Assembly (NCBI GenBank): GCA_002353825.1
Contig: DEKJ01000056.1
Span: 20,111 to 84,110, forward strand
Reading direction: 5' to 3'
Length of the DNA stretch: 64,000 nt
Source: Prevotella sp. UBA2725
GTDB taxonomy: Bacteria > Bacteroidota > Bacteroidia > Bacteroidales > Bacteroidaceae
Shown piece after piece: positions 17,361-27,167 of this stretch. Within the stretch, counting starts at the first letter, position 1; the number at the start of each line of letters is the position of its first letter. The translations under genes and the position numbers were made by a program. The notes under the pieces were generated by a model. It worked only from the letters and a program-made list of their open reading frames with translations, did no database searches and was not told where the DNA came from.

Positions 17361-18851
17361 TTATTCGTTTGTATTAGGAGTCAGATTACTGTTCTTCTCC
17401 GAGACACTTGACGGAATAGGGAGCACCCAGAGATTAGACGTAGGCGCGAGGGTATAGGCCGTTGTACCGATGGTACGGGTGAGCGTCTCTTTCCAGTCGT
17501 CTTCTGTGTTCCAGCGCTTGCGTTGGATGAAGTTCCAGCCATTCCACAGATTCTCAGCCAAGGAAGTCTGTTTCAACTTGGCGATGGCTGTTGCCTTATC
17601 TGTCACCGTACCTTTCCAAGCCTTGAAACCGTCTGAAGGCAGGCGCTTGGCACGAAGGATGTCCAAATACTCCATTCCCTTGTCTATATTCCCGTTCCGT
17701 ATCTCACACTCTGCTAAATAGAGATACATCATCGGTGAGCAGAGTCCGGAGCCATTGGAGTAGTTGGTTACGTCCCATCCACTCTGCCAGCCAGGCAGCC
17801 CTAACGTAGCACCATAGTCATCCAATGCGCCACCGGCATATCCTTTATACACCTTGCCCATCGTTGGCATCAGATCACGCATGGCGTAGCCGTCCTCAAT
17901 ACTGTTCCACGTGTCGGGCTGCACCCAAGAGTATATAATCAGATTTGGCAGAATGAAATAGCTCTCTGGATTATAGCGGTAATCCGCTGTAGCCGACTGA
18001 TAAGAAACGCCGCCATAGCTCTGTTGTGTTGTAGCATGCGACCAGTAGTCGTAGAGGTCTCCCTGGGTTTCCAACGCTGCTTTAGCAGCTTCCTCCGCCT
18101 GGATATAGTCGCGCATCGCCATGCAGATATGTGCTTTGATAGCATAAGCTGCTGCTTTGTTCATACGCATCGTGGAAGCATTCTTCACAGGTAAGGCATT
18201 AAGGGCAATGGCATCGTCGATATCCTTCAAAGCCAGCGTGTATGCCTCCTTGACGGTTTTCTTTGGTTGCAGGGTACTGATATCTACATCCTCCGTCATA
18301 TAAGCCACGCCTGGATCTTTGTCGGCAGTGGCAGGGTTGTAAGCCTTGGCATACTTCTGCAGCACCATGAAATGGAAATAGGCACGCAGTGCCAAGGCCT
18401 CAGCCTTAAGCTCGTTCTTGACGGTCTCTGACCCGCTCGCCGAGGGCAACTGTTGCAGGATAGGATTGGCAATGGTGCCAATATAAGAATAGCAGTCCGT
18501 ATAATAACTGTCAGAAGTGGTAAGCAACTGAAAGCGCTTGATGTCCTGTTCCGAATCTTTCCATCCCATCAGATAAGCAGAACGCGAAGGATTGTCAACA
18601 GAGATAGCAGCTGGCACACTGCTATAAGCGTAGAGGACACTACCACCAACCTCTAAGAAATCGGTCATTTCCAGCTCCATCTCGTTATTCAACAACAGTT
18701 CCAAGTCATTGGTAGACTTGAGCAAGTTCTTGCCTTTGGGCTGGATATCGGTGAAGTCGGAGCAAGCAGCAGGCAACAGAAGCAATGCCAGAAAGCCAAC
18801 AGCCGCTATGCCTTTATGTATGATATGATTGATTGTATATTTCATGTTCAT
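17361..18851 (-). CDS. SusD/RagB-family lipoprotein
   Basis: 496 residues. The lipoprotein signal peptide ends LLPAAC (Cys30). Typical SusD segments are seen: ALALRAYFHFMVLQKYAKAYN, MYLYLAECEIRNGNIDKGMEYLD, NLWNGWNFIQRKRWN and LWVLPIPSSVSEKNSNLTPN. It follows susC by 17 bp and would form the lid of that receptor. The cargo is not evident; with no glycosidase in the operon and two redox proteins present, it need not be a glycan. Confidence 0.93.
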   Translation of the reverse strand: MNMKYTINHIIHKGIAAVGFLALLLLPAACSDFTDIQPKGKNLLKSTNDLELLLNNEMELEMTDFLEVGGSVLYAYSSVPAAISVDNPSRSAYLMGWKDSEQDIKRFQLLTTSDSYYTDCYSYIGTIANPILQQLPSASGSETVKNELKAEALALRAYFHFMVLQKYAKAYNPATADKDPGVAYMTEDVDISTLQPKKTVKEAYTLALKDIDDAIALNALPVKNASTMRMNKAAAYAIKAHICMAMRDYIQAEEAAKAALETQGDLYDYWSHATTQQSYGGVSYQSATADYRYNPESYFILPNLIIYSWVQPDTWNSIEDGYAMRDLMPTMGKVYKGYAGGALDDYGATLGLPGWQSGWDVTNYSNGSGLCSPMMYLYLAECEIRNGNIDKGMEYLDILRAKRLPSDGFKAWKGTVTDKATAIAKLKQTSLAENLWNGWNFIQRKRWNTEDDWKETLTRTIGTTAYTLAPTSNLWVLPIPSSVSEKNSNLTPNTNE

Positions 18852-18868
18852 TTCTGATTAGAACCTTA

Positions 18869-21800
18869 CTAAAAGTTGATGTTTAATGAGAACACATAGC
18901 TTGCCGGCAGGCTCACACCATTGTTACTCGTAAGCGTTTCTGGGTCGACATGCACCTTATTGGCCCGCCAAAGGAAACAGGGGTTGTTGACCTGGAACTG
19001 GAGCATAGCACGGCTGGCGCCAATATAATGCAACCAAGGCTGTGGCACGGTCCATCCCAAGACGATATTACGAATCTTGATGAAGTCGGCTTTGCGCACG
19101 GCAATATTTCCATAGTCCGGTTCCGAGCCGAGGGACGTTGAACTGTACTGTCCCCATCCTGGTGTGCTTGTCGGGTTCTCGGGGGTCCAAGAGTTAAGGA
19201 AGTAGCTGGCGATAGGTCCGTAGGTCCCGGCGAAAGTCTCTGTCTCAGGCAAGGCACGCATCACATGACCACCATAATAGGCCATCATCACCGACAGTGT
19301 GAAACCATAGAAACTGAACCGGTTGTCAAGTCCCATCACAACCTTCGGCTCTGTCTGACCACTATATTCCAATACATCCGGGCTGGCTCCTGTAACACCA
19401 TGACTGATAGTGTTGTCATTGCCATACCAGAGTGTCGTACCCTTAGAGCCATAGGTGCCGTCATCGATGCCAGCGAAACGGTAGGACCATAATGCTGAAG
19501 CAGGATAACCTTTCTTATAAGGCGTTTCAACAAGCTGGTAGGCATAAGTAGCTGGATTGTCGACACTCGTCACCTTGTTGCTATTGTGCGAGAGGGCTAA
19601 ACTTGTCTCCCACCCGAAGCTATTGCGATTCATAGGACGGAACCACTCACCGGTAACCTGTAGCTCGATACCGTTGTTCGTCATCGAGGCAGCATTGACG
19701 AACATCGAAGTGTAACCTGTCGTTGGGTCAAGGCTCTTGTTTGAGAAGACATCTGTAGACCGCTTATGATAGTAATCGAGGCTACCACGTACGCGGTTGT
19801 CCCACAACGAGTAGTCGATACCGAGGTTCGTCGAATAAGTCTTCTCCCAACTCAGATCCGGATTGGCCGGCGACACGATTGTGGCATAAGGCAGGTTGGT
19901 ATAATTGTTGAGTTCTCCAGTTCTTGCCGTCAAATAGCTCGTAGCGCCCTGATAGATATTACCCGTAGCACCATAGCTCAAGCGAAGTTTCAGGAAGTTC
20001 ACCCACCTCATTGGTTTCATGAAGTCCTCCTGGTCCATGTTCCAGGCACCGCCGACCGACCACAGAGGACGGCCACGGTATTTGGCATTCAGTCCATAGA
20101 CATCAGCATAGTCTTTACGGAAGGATCCGAAGATATTATAGCGGTCATTATAAGTATAGGTGACGTTGGCATAGCCGGAAGCGTAACGGTGACGCACCTC
20201 AACCACCGGATCCATACCATTCGATAGATAAGGTTGAAAAGCAAACTGCATAGCCGGGAAGTTACCATTCATAAAATAAGGAGACCATCTCGCACTGCGC
20301 AGGTCGCCGAAGTTGATCGTTGATGTCGTAGCTGTCTGGAGCTGGTTGTCATAGCCAACCATCAGCGCATTGGTACCTGTGGTCTTCGTCTCACGAAACT
20401 CCATGCCGGCAATAGCATTAATGGCATGACGCCCGAAGGTCTTGACATAGTTGGCCTGTGCACGAGCTGTCCAATACTGCCCATCGGTGTTTCTCGTCTG
20501 TTTCATGCCTCCCGTCTCCATGATGGGATAAGTCACTGCTCCTGTCGAAGAATTATAGGTAGCATAGGCGTCCTTGACGACACGTGAGGGGTGCGAGTCA
20601 GAGGTATAGAGATGGTCGCTTGTGACATGGTCGCTCTCATAAACGAGTTGCGTGCTCAGTGAGAATCCATCGAAGATATGGAACAGCAGCTCACCATGGA
20701 AACGCATGTGGGTACGGCGAGAAGTGACAGTATTGTTATAGCACTCATCGACTGCATTGCTGCCGAGCGGTGTAATGCCATCCTGCCATGTATAGTATTG
20801 ATTACCATCATACCAGCCATATTGGGTTTTGATGCTCCCGTCATCATTGTAGAAGCGCTCATAGGCAGGGCGGTACCAAGGCGAATCGTTCTTAGACGAA
20901 TAATCGTCGCCTGCATACTTGTCCTTGTTATAGACCGCATTGATACTGACATTCGTCGTGAGCCATTTGGCAAGATTGAACGAGCCTTTGTAGTTAGCTG
21001 TAAAACGCTTGTCAAAAGCATTGATAACCCCCGTATTATCATGTTGTATATTCAACGTCAGGTTATTCTGACTCTTGTCTCCACGGCTACGCAGCGAGAG
21101 GTTATATTCCTGAAGAACCTGGCGCTTATAAACAGCATCAGCATACTCCTTGGCATAATTGTTCTTGGAAAGCTGAGCCTTAATCGTCTCAAGCTGATCG
21201 CGCGTAATGTCTCCTTTTGCTAACTGATAGTAGGCATAATTCAGTTCTGAGATTGATTGACTACCATTACTGATTCTTGACTCAAAATCACCTATCGGAT
21301 CTGACGAGCCACCCCCAAAGAACATGTATTCAAAATAATCGGACTCTTTGGCTACTTGTTGGGCAGCATTCATATAGAAGTTGTCGTTGTAGTCCATGTT
21401 CCGCTTATTATACACGGTGAGGTTTGCAGTGAAGTCAATGTCCACTTTGCCCTTCTTATTGGCATTCTTAGTGGTGATGACTATCACACCATTGGAGGCA
21501 CGGGCACCATAGATAGCCGTGGCGGCAGCATCCTTCAACACGTTGATTGACTGGATGTCGTATTGGTTAAGGTCCTCCACCTTACCTTCCATCGGCAGTC
21601 CGTCGACAACGAGCAGGGGCGTTGTCTCGGCATAGAGAGAACTGGTGCCACGGATCTTCATCACACCGCCATAGGTAGACAGACCGGCAACGCGGCCTTC
21701 GAGGTTACTCATCAGATTCGTCGTGTAACGGTCTTCAAGCTTGTCCGCATTGATAGTCGTTACCGAACCTGTCATTTTCGGCTTGGAGATTTCCTGGTAA

Positions 21801-22417
21801 CCCGTCACGACCACTTCGTTCAGACTGTTGTCGCCCGTCATCTTGACATCGCGCTTGACAGAAGTCGTACCAGCCTGCAACAAGGCGACGGCCTTCTCCA
21901 TTCCGATATAAGAATAGATAAGACTGCATTTTGTCGCAGGTACTTTCAGGGTATAGAAACCTTCCGAGTCGGTAATTGTACACACCTTACTGTCATCGAT
22001 ACAGATACTCACGCCCGGCAACGGCTCGCCCGTCTCATCGGTGACATGGCCCATAACCGTCCGAACCCGTGCGCCACTGACACGCCGTGTGATGGTGACG
22101 AGGTTGCCGTCAACGTCATAACGGCAACCTGCCTCTGCCAAGACAAGGTCAAGGACACGAGAAGCAGGTACGTTCTGCACCTTAACCGTCACTTTCGGCC
22201 AAGTCTTGGCCAAATCAGTACTATAAATGAAGTTAAGTCCTGTCTGCTTCTTTATTTCAGCAAGAACAGTTTTTACCGGCTGAGCCGTGACGTTCATCGT
22301 AACCGGCTTCCTGATGTTCTGAGCCATCACGGCTGATGTGCCGGCAACCATCAACATCCAAATAGCAAGGATAGCAGACAGACATCGTGATACACTTTTC
22401 TTTTTTTGATCTCCCAT
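18869..22417 (-). CDS. SusC/RagA TonB-dependent receptor with N-terminal STN signalling domain
   Basis: 1182 residues with a signal peptide (cleavage near SAVMAQ). Domains in order are an STN (secretin/TonB N-terminal) domain at about 40-95, a carboxypeptidase-regulatory-like domain at about 118-200 (VMGHVTDETGEPLPGVSI), a plug with LLVVDGLPMEG and VLKDAAATAIYGARASNGV at about 205-315, and the barrel ending YVFSLNINF. An STN domain means ligand arrival is signalled through the membrane to an anti-sigma factor. The fecR-like gene at the head of this operon and the ECF sigma gene beside it complete that circuit. The sequence is full length and intact. Confidence 0.96.
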   Translation of the reverse strand: MGDQKKKSVSRCLSAILAIWMLMVAGTSAVMAQNIRKPVTMNVTAQPVKTVLAEIKKQTGLNFIYSTDLAKTWPKVTVKVQNVPASRVLDLVLAEAGCRYDVDGNLVTITRRVSGARVRTVMGHVTDETGEPLPGVSICIDDSKVCTITDSEGFYTLKVPATKCSLIYSYIGMEKAVALLQAGTTSVKRDVKMTGDNSLNEVVVTGYQEISKPKMTGSVTTINADKLEDRYTTNLMSNLEGRVAGLSTYGGVMKIRGTSSLYAETTPLLVVDGLPMEGKVEDLNQYDIQSINVLKDAAATAIYGARASNGVIVITTKNANKKGKVDIDFTANLTVYNKRNMDYNDNFYMNAAQQVAKESDYFEYMFFGGGSSDPIGDFESRISNGSQSISELNYAYYQLAKGDITRDQLETIKAQLSKNNYAKEYADAVYKRQVLQEYNLSLRSRGDKSQNNLTLNIQHDNTGVINAFDKRFTANYKGSFNLAKWLTTNVSINAVYNKDKYAGDDYSSKNDSPWYRPAYERFYNDDGSIKTQYGWYDGNQYYTWQDGITPLGSNAVDECYNNTVTSRRTHMRFHGELLFHIFDGFSLSTQLVYESDHVTSDHLYTSDSHPSRVVKDAYATYNSSTGAVTYPIMETGGMKQTRNTDGQYWTARAQANYVKTFGRHAINAIAGMEFRETKTTGTNALMVGYDNQLQTATTSTINFGDLRSARWSPYFMNGNFPAMQFAFQPYLSNGMDPVVEVRHRYASGYANVTYTYNDRYNIFGSFRKDYADVYGLNAKYRGRPLWSVGGAWNMDQEDFMKPMRWVNFLKLRLSYGATGNIYQGATSYLTARTGELNNYTNLPYATIVSPANPDLSWEKTYSTNLGIDYSLWDNRVRGSLDYYHKRSTDVFSNKSLDPTTGYTSMFVNAASMTNNGIELQVTGEWFRPMNRNSFGWETSLALSHNSNKVTSVDNPATYAYQLVETPYKKGYPASALWSYRFAGIDDGTYGSKGTTLWYGNDNTISHGVTGASPDVLEYSGQTEPKVVMGLDNRFSFYGFTLSVMMAYYGGHVMRALPETETFAGTYGPIASYFLNSWTPENPTSTPGWGQYSSTSLGSEPDYGNIAVRKADFIKIRNIVLGWTVPQPWLHYIGASRAMLQFQVNNPCFLWRANKVHVDPETLTSNNGVSLPASYVFSLNINF

Positions 22418-22441
22418 AAACTCTCTTATAACTATATTAAT

Positions 22442-24370
22442 TTAAAATTCCTCTTTAACTGTCTTGGTCATCGGCATGAGACAAGCCTTGTCATTGCAAG
22501 CCTGATAGTTGACCTCCACAGAAATAGTGCCATGACCCTTTGCCGTAAACTTCTGAGTGAGCACAACCTCATTCTCATAAATCATCGAGCCATTGGCATT
22601 AAGGCGACGTCCGATAGGTTTCTGCATATCCCCGTTGAGCTCATAGCCCTTGCCTGATATCTTATAGGTCGTCGCAATAAAAGGATCCTTGCTGCTTACA
22701 ATGTTGTAGATATGGTATCCCGGATGAATCTTCATTTGGATGGTGAGCACGCAATCGTTGCCCGATCTCTCAAGAGATGAAGACAAAGCTACCGGATCGC
22801 CCTCTGTGGTCTTCATACTATCATCAGAGACAGTCTCGCTGTTCAATTCAGCCTCTACTACACTGTAGTCATTGCCCGGTGTACCTGGTGTGAGATCATT
22901 GACAAGCCATTTCCATCCGCCACTCTCTGTGAAGAAGAGCTGCTTGCCATAACGCTTCAGCCAGTTCTCAAACTCCTCAGGCGTTTTGTAACGCAACAGC
23001 GTATAACGATAGAGCAGACGCTTGCCCATGGCTACATCCTTGCCACTCTTCCACAGTTCAACAGCTTTCTGAAGCAGTCGGATATCATTATTGGCGATGC
23101 CTAAACTCTTAGCATCATTGTCGAGCGTAAGGTCGTAGCCTTGGAGACTACCATAGAAATAAGGCTTGTTAGAAATGTAATAATCACTATAAGCCTTGGC
23201 ATCCGTACCAAACTTCGCATAAAGGTCATCATAACGATCTTTCAAATACCCCTCATAAGTCGGTACCTTTTCCAACTGGTCAGGCGTGAGATCCGCATAC
23301 ATAGTATAAGGCCCCTCAATCTTACCACCGGCAGCCTTTACAGCCTTCAGCGAGTCAGCAATGTGCATGATTTGCTTGTTGAAACCATTTATCTCTTCTG
23401 CATAATCATCATACTGCTCTTTTGTTGCCAAGCGTGCCATCTGGTCTGCATTGAAGCGGGTAGCAATGCCCTCATCGAGCTTACGCGCGATGACCCGATG
23501 CCCCTTGAACTTAGACATATAAATCACAGCGTTGGCAAAGACGGGCTTAGCCTCTTCCGTCATATCTGCTGGTGAGCCAGCAAAACCCCAGGTCATGAAG
23601 TTCGCATGACGGCCAATGGCAATGGCGTCGTAGCTCTTTGCACACTGACCACCGGAGATGACCTCTGCATCGGGAGAGTCTAAATAGCCCCACTCACGAC
23701 TGACCATACCGGCCTTATAGCCTGGAGTATTGCCGTAGTCATGGTTATGAACCGTCCACATCGGAGTCGTGGCCGGCACTTTATCACCCATCATCTTGGC
23801 AAACTCTAAGGCGCCATCAGGTGTCGGCAGGTCTTTCAGCGTAATCTTCACTGGGTATGGACCTTTAAAGATAGCATTGTCACGACGCAGATTGAAAGCC
23901 TTGCCCAACAGGCAGAGGCAGTACCAGTCGTTCTTCGTACCGATACGACGGCCTACCGTCTCACCCTCGTCGGCAATGGTGATGACGGGCCGGTCGAAGT
24001 CATCCGGGAAATACTTGGCATATACCATCTTGGAGAACCTACCATTCTTATAAATCACCTGCTTAGGCTCCAACGGTTTGGGGTCACCGTCGATAATCGT
24101 CACATCATAATTATACGACATGTGGAAGTCATAGTCCTTACCTTGCACGGCTTTCACCGTCGTGAAATACGTGTTCAGGTAGTCGACCCATGCCTTGGTG
24201 CGTGCCACGATACTCTTGGCGTTGGCAAGCGTGTCGTAGGGAGTGTCGAAAGTCTCTATATCGGAATGACCTCCGACATACAAAACGCTCAGGTCGGTCT
24301 TCTTGACGGCTGCCATTGTGAGTGTCACACAGAGCAACACTAACAATGCCATAATCTTTCTCATCTTCAT
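22442..24370 (-). CDS. Secreted protein with C-terminal DsbD-alpha-like domain
   Basis: 642 residues with a signal peptide. The first 500 or so residues are not recognised with confidence: a DLSVLYVGGHSDIETF opening strand is followed by mixed alpha/beta sequence and a long helical segment. Residues about 545-640 (IQMKIHPGYHIYNIVSSKD, then YQACNDKACLMPMTKTV) resemble the N-terminal alpha domain of DsbD, which passes electrons through a Cys pair; the C-x4-C (ACNDKAC) is present. The gene lies between fecR and susC in one operon and shares a redox theme with the TlpA-like protein at the operon end. A fusion of a substrate-handling domain with an electron-transfer domain is the best reading. Confidence 0.65.
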   Translation of the reverse strand: MKMRKIMALLVLLCVTLTMAAVKKTDLSVLYVGGHSDIETFDTPYDTLANAKSIVARTKAWVDYLNTYFTTVKAVQGKDYDFHMSYNYDVTIIDGDPKPLEPKQVIYKNGRFSKMVYAKYFPDDFDRPVITIADEGETVGRRIGTKNDWYCLCLLGKAFNLRRDNAIFKGPYPVKITLKDLPTPDGALEFAKMMGDKVPATTPMWTVHNHDYGNTPGYKAGMVSREWGYLDSPDAEVISGGQCAKSYDAIAIGRHANFMTWGFAGSPADMTEEAKPVFANAVIYMSKFKGHRVIARKLDEGIATRFNADQMARLATKEQYDDYAEEINGFNKQIMHIADSLKAVKAAGGKIEGPYTMYADLTPDQLEKVPTYEGYLKDRYDDLYAKFGTDAKAYSDYYISNKPYFYGSLQGYDLTLDNDAKSLGIANNDIRLLQKAVELWKSGKDVAMGKRLLYRYTLLRYKTPEEFENWLKRYGKQLFFTESGGWKWLVNDLTPGTPGNDYSVVEAELNSETVSDDSMKTTEGDPVALSSSLERSGNDCVLTIQMKIHPGYHIYNIVSSKDPFIATTYKISGKGYELNGDMQKPIGRRLNANGSMIYENEVVLTQKFTAKGHGTISVEVNYQACNDKACLMPMTKTVKEEF

Positions 24371-24405
24371 CTTTCTATACTTTTACAATATACTTTATGC
24401 TATAA

Positions 24406-25566
24406 TTACTTGATAATAATCTGGCGGTTCCTTAGCGTTATATTCCTTCCCGTGATGGTCTCTATGGCCTGCAACGTCGGCTGGATATTCTCATACTTGT
24501 CAAGATTACCCGAGAAGCGTACGTTGCGAGCAGCATCATCCTTGAACACCACATCCATGTCGTACCACTTGCAGACGACAGCCATGAGTTCCGACAGCGT
24601 AGATCCGTCGAACGTATACTGACCTGTATTCCAAGCGAGATAAGGCGTAAGGTCGGTCATCGTTGTCTCGATGGCCTTGCCTGTTGCCATCACGGCTTTC
24701 ATGCCCGGTCGGAGCATCTGCTCCCGTCCGTCTTTCAGACTAACACTGACCTTACCCTGGACAAGGACGACCGTCGTATGCTCAGCCTGCTCCGTGCTGA
24801 CGTCAAACTCGGTGCCGTAGTCGCGCACCTCACCCTGTGGTGTCTCGACGATGAACGGTCGTTTGCTGTCATGTGCCACACAGAAGTAAGCTTCACCCTT
24901 GACGCTGACACGCCGCTCCTTGTCACCGAAGTGGAGCGGATAGGTCACGCTGCTGTTATTATTAAGATGTACACGCGTGCCGTCATCGAGCGTCATCCAA
25001 AACTCCTTGCTATGCTCTGTCACCATCGTTGCCGTGGCTTCATCAGCCTCATCACCGAGGCTCTGTGCCGCCTGAGAAGAGGCTTGCTGAGCGGCAGAAC
25101 CGGAGGCGACAGCTACGGTCTTGGAGCCATTGATAATCAACGTTGCCCCACTCTGTCCACTCTTCTCGACCTTCTCCATACCTTCCTTCATAGCAGAAGA
25201 GAGGACTGGCGGCTGAGGATGGAACGTCGGCTTCGGCCGATTGAGCAAGAACACAAAGAGCAACACGGCAGCTGCACTCAGCAGACCTGTCAGAACGTAA
25301 GTCCTATAACGATGCTGAGGACGAAGCATTTGGCGAGCTTCCTTCTTAGCTGCCTCCACATCAATATGCTGCCAGACAGCGTAAGCATCCGTCAAGTCAC
25401 GGCTGTCGAGCAACCGCTGATACTTCTCGCGTAAGGCCGGATTATCAGCCAAACGCTGATTGAGTTCTGTTCGCTCCGTTTCTGTCAGGCGTCCCTGAAG
25501 AGCGTGGGCAAACAACAGGTTGATATCGCTATGCATAGTATTCTCTATTTTGTCGTCTTTATACAT
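24406..25566 (-). CDS. FecR-family anti-sigma factor
   Basis: 386 residues. The cytoplasmic N-terminal part (LFAHALQGRLTETERTELNQ) is of the sigma-binding type, followed by one membrane helix near 92-110 (VLTGLLSAAAVLLFVFLL). The periplasmic FecR domain contains TLDDGTRVHLNNNSSVTYP, KGEAYFCVAHDSKRPFIVET and YGTEFDVS, and a DUF4974-like end follows (ASEL..VVCKWYDMDVVF). Translation may start at 25566 or at the second Met (25536). It should hold the ECF sigma factor of 25688-26254 and release it when the STN domain of the SusC reports substrate. The sigma gene is divergent, where more commonly it sits upstream in the same direction. Confidence 0.93.
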   Translation of the reverse strand: MYKDDKIENTMHSDINLLFAHALQGRLTETERTELNQRLADNPALREKYQRLLDSRDLTDAYAVWQHIDVEAAKKEARQMLRPQHRYRTYVLTGLLSAAAVLLFVFLLNRPKPTFHPQPPVLSSAMKEGMEKVEKSGQSGATLIINGSKTVAVASGSAAQQASSQAAQSLGDEADEATATMVTEHSKEFWMTLDDGTRVHLNNNSSVTYPLHFGDKERRVSVKGEAYFCVAHDSKRPFIVETPQGEVRDYGTEFDVSTEQAEHTTVVLVQGKVSVSLKDGREQMLRPGMKAVMATGKAIETTMTDLTPYLAWNTGQYTFDGSTLSELMAVVCKWYDMDVVFKDDAARNVRFSGNLDKYENIQPTLQAIETITGRNITLRNRQIIIK

Positions 25567-25657
25567 AATACGCCAAAATAGATTAACGGTAGTACATAAA
25601 AATCATCTTTTTCTAATAATCAGTAACAAAAATGAAGGTTCATCCATAAATATTCGT

Positions 25658-25665
25658 TAACTTTG
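25658..25665 (+). promoter_or_regulatory. -7 element upstream of ECF sigma gene
   Basis: TAACTTTG matches TAnnTTTG, 22 bp before the sigma factor ATG. No clear -33 TTTG is seen, so the call is tentative. Confidence 0.45.
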
Positions 25666-25687
25666 CACATACACAGAACAAGGAAGC

Positions 25688-26254
25688 ATGGCAGAAGAGA
25701 GAACGATAGAACAACTGAATCAATGGGATAAATCGGCTGTAGACTGGCTCTACGACCGGTTCTATCGTGTGCTTGTATTGTATGCCGTCAATATAATTGG
25801 AAATGAGGAAGCGCAAGACGTTGTACAGGATGTCTTTCTCCGGTTGGTACAACTCGCACCCCAATTTGAGTCGCATGCATCCCTAAAAGCATACCTCTAT
25901 AATGCCACGCACAACAAAGCCATCAGTCTTATCCGGCAGCGAAATAGGAATGAAGGACATGTGGTGAACATCGAAGATGCGAAAGAAGGAGAGTTTGATA
26001 AAGCCGACGAAGATACAGAAGATGTTTATCACAAGGAGGAAGTTTATCAGCACCTCTTCGAGAGCATCGACCGTCTGCCACAACGTCAGCGCGAGGTTTT
26101 TCTACTTGCCATGAAAGGCAAGCGCAATGCAGAAATCGCCGAACAACTCGGCATCGCCGTCAACACAGTAAAAGTAATGAAGAGACGAGGCTTTGCCACT
26201 TTACGCAAAGACCTCTCGCCAGACAGCCTCATCCTGCTGCTGACGATCATATGA
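25688..26254 (+). CDS. ECF RNA polymerase sigma factor (FecI-like)
   Basis: 188 residues. Region 2 includes WLYDRFYRVLVLYAVNIIGN and EEAQDVVQDVFLRLV, the core-binding and -10 recognition part. Region 4 includes IDRLPQRQREVFLLAMKGK and NAEIAEQLGIAVNTVKVM, a sigma-70 region 4 HTH. It belongs to the Bacteroidetes FecI-like group that activates one susC/susD operon. It is transcribed away from fecR and the SusC operon, so the shared 120-bp gap is the control region for both. Confidence 0.95.
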   Translation: MAEERTIEQLNQWDKSAVDWLYDRFYRVLVLYAVNIIGNEEAQDVVQDVFLRLVQLAPQFESHASLKAYLYNATHNKAISLIRQRNRNEGHVVNIEDAKEGEFDKADEDTEDVYHKEEVYQHLFESIDRLPQRQREVFLLAMKGKRNAEIAEQLGIAVNTVKVMKRRGFATLRKDLSPDSLILLLTII

Positions 26255-26271
26255 TAGGGCAGAATAAAAAT

Positions 26272-26694
26272 TCATTTGAAGTTTTCAATCAGTTCAAGGC
26301 CTTGACTGCGATAGAAAGGAAATTTTCGATCGGAACTGATGAGTGGTATCCCAAGTGTGATAGCATGGGAAATGATGACGTGATCGGAAGGATCACGGTG
26401 ATCTTGAGCAGTGTTGAGGCGGAGGTTAGCGTAAGTACGCATAACGTTAGCATCCAAGGGAAGAACATCTACCATAATCTCTGTTCCAATAGCCTTCAAC
26501 ATAGCGTCAGCAGTAGGCCAAAAATGAGAGACAATTCCCTTGTTGTTAAAAAGAACGACAAGCTCACGAAGACTCTCCACACTTACACAAGGCAAATTAG
26601 AATAATCCTCAAGCATCTCTCGCACATCTTGATTGAGCATATCCTTATCGGTAGCCCAATATATAAGTGCATTGGTGTCAAGCAATAACCTCAT
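26272..26694 (-). CDS. PIN-domain toxin (VapC-like)
   Basis: 140 residues. It begins MRLLLDTNALIYWATD (first Asp), with VSVESLREL supplying the next acidic residue and HRDPSDHVIISHAI and PLISSDRKF the third and fourth. All PIN catalytic positions are present. It overlaps the upstream small antitoxin gene by 4 bp. It is convergent with the ECF sigma gene at a distance of 17 bp. Confidence 0.9.
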   Translation of the reverse strand: MRLLLDTNALIYWATDKDMLNQDVREMLEDYSNLPCVSVESLRELVVLFNNKGIVSHFWPTADAMLKAIGTEIMVDVLPLDANVMRTYANLRLNTAQDHRDPSDHVIISHAITLGIPLISSDRKFPFYRSQGLELIENFK

Positions 26695-26840
26695 GCCATT
26701 CCTAATGATGTGGGATCCTTAATAATAATAGAGCCTTGATACTTGTCAATAGCTTCTTTCCTTCTTCTGGCAATTTCTTTTTTAACTTCAACAGGCACCT
26801 TGTCCCAGTTGTCGAAGATTTCCCTTAAATTGAGTTCCAT
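26691..26840 (-). CDS. Small antitoxin of the PIN pair
   Basis: 49 residues from ATG 26840, starting MELNLREIFDNWDKVPVEVK. A longer frame from 26909 adds a hydrophobic N-terminus out of keeping with the family. The protein is mostly helical and charged, with the C-terminal SIIIKDPTSLGMA as the probable toxin-binding tail. Identification rests on its position (4-bp overlap upstream of a VapC-like gene) and its size. Confidence 0.75.
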   Translation of the reverse strand: MELNLREIFDNWDKVPVEVKKEIARRRKEAIDKYQGSIIIKDPTSLGMA

Positions 26841-26954
26841 ATTTCTATCTAAATTAATGTGCAATAGTATTAATACCGCAAAGATAAGGATAATATTTGT
26901 TATTGACAAGTGAAATGGCAGGAAAAGTTACTGATGATATTATGTATCAACAAC

Positions 26955-26986
26955 AAACCCTGCGATTCGTACGAACCACAGGGTTT
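26955..26986 (-). terminator. Terminator of tRNA-His
   Basis: AAACCCTG (26955-26962) pairs with CAGGGTTT (26979-26986), and the loop contains the palindrome TTCGTACGAA. On the minus strand it lies directly after the tRNA and is followed by a T-rich tract. Confidence 0.75.
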
Positions 26987-26993
26987 ATTTACG

Positions 26994-27068
26994 GGTGGGA
27001 GGAGGGACTCGAACCCACGACATTCAGAACCACAATCTGACGCTCTAACCAACTGAACTACACCCACC
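26994..27068 (-). tRNA. tRNA-His (anticodon GTG)
   Basis: The cloverleaf reads on the minus strand. Acceptor GTGGGTG is preceded by the extra G(-1) typical of tRNA-His, D-arm TAGTTCAGTTGGTTAGAGC, anticodon stem-loop CAGATTGTGGTTCTG with anticodon GTG, and T-loop GGGTTCGAGTCCC. CCA is not encoded. As I fold it, the acceptor and T stems each contain one U-U pair (positions 6-67 and 50-64). This is unusual but not enough to call it a pseudogene. Confidence 0.93.
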
Positions 27069-27103
27069 ATGTTAGAGAATTGCTTTCTGTTGGAAAGCGA
27101 GTG

Positions 27104-27135
27104 CAAAGGTACTGCTTTTCTTTTATACCGCCAAA
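27104..27135 (-). promoter_or_regulatory. Promoter of tRNA-His
   Basis: On the minus strand, TTTG (27135-27132), a 20-nt spacer, then TACCTTTG (27111-27104), an exact Bacteroidetes TTTG-N20-TAnnTTTG promoter 35 bp upstream of the tRNA. Confidence 0.85.
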
Positions 27136-27167
27136 TAAATCGGCAAGTTTTTTTAGAAAAAAATATC

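Noticed and set aside
21563..22336. 257-codon plus-strand frame
   Set aside because: Antisense to the STN and plug region of susC; not protein-like.
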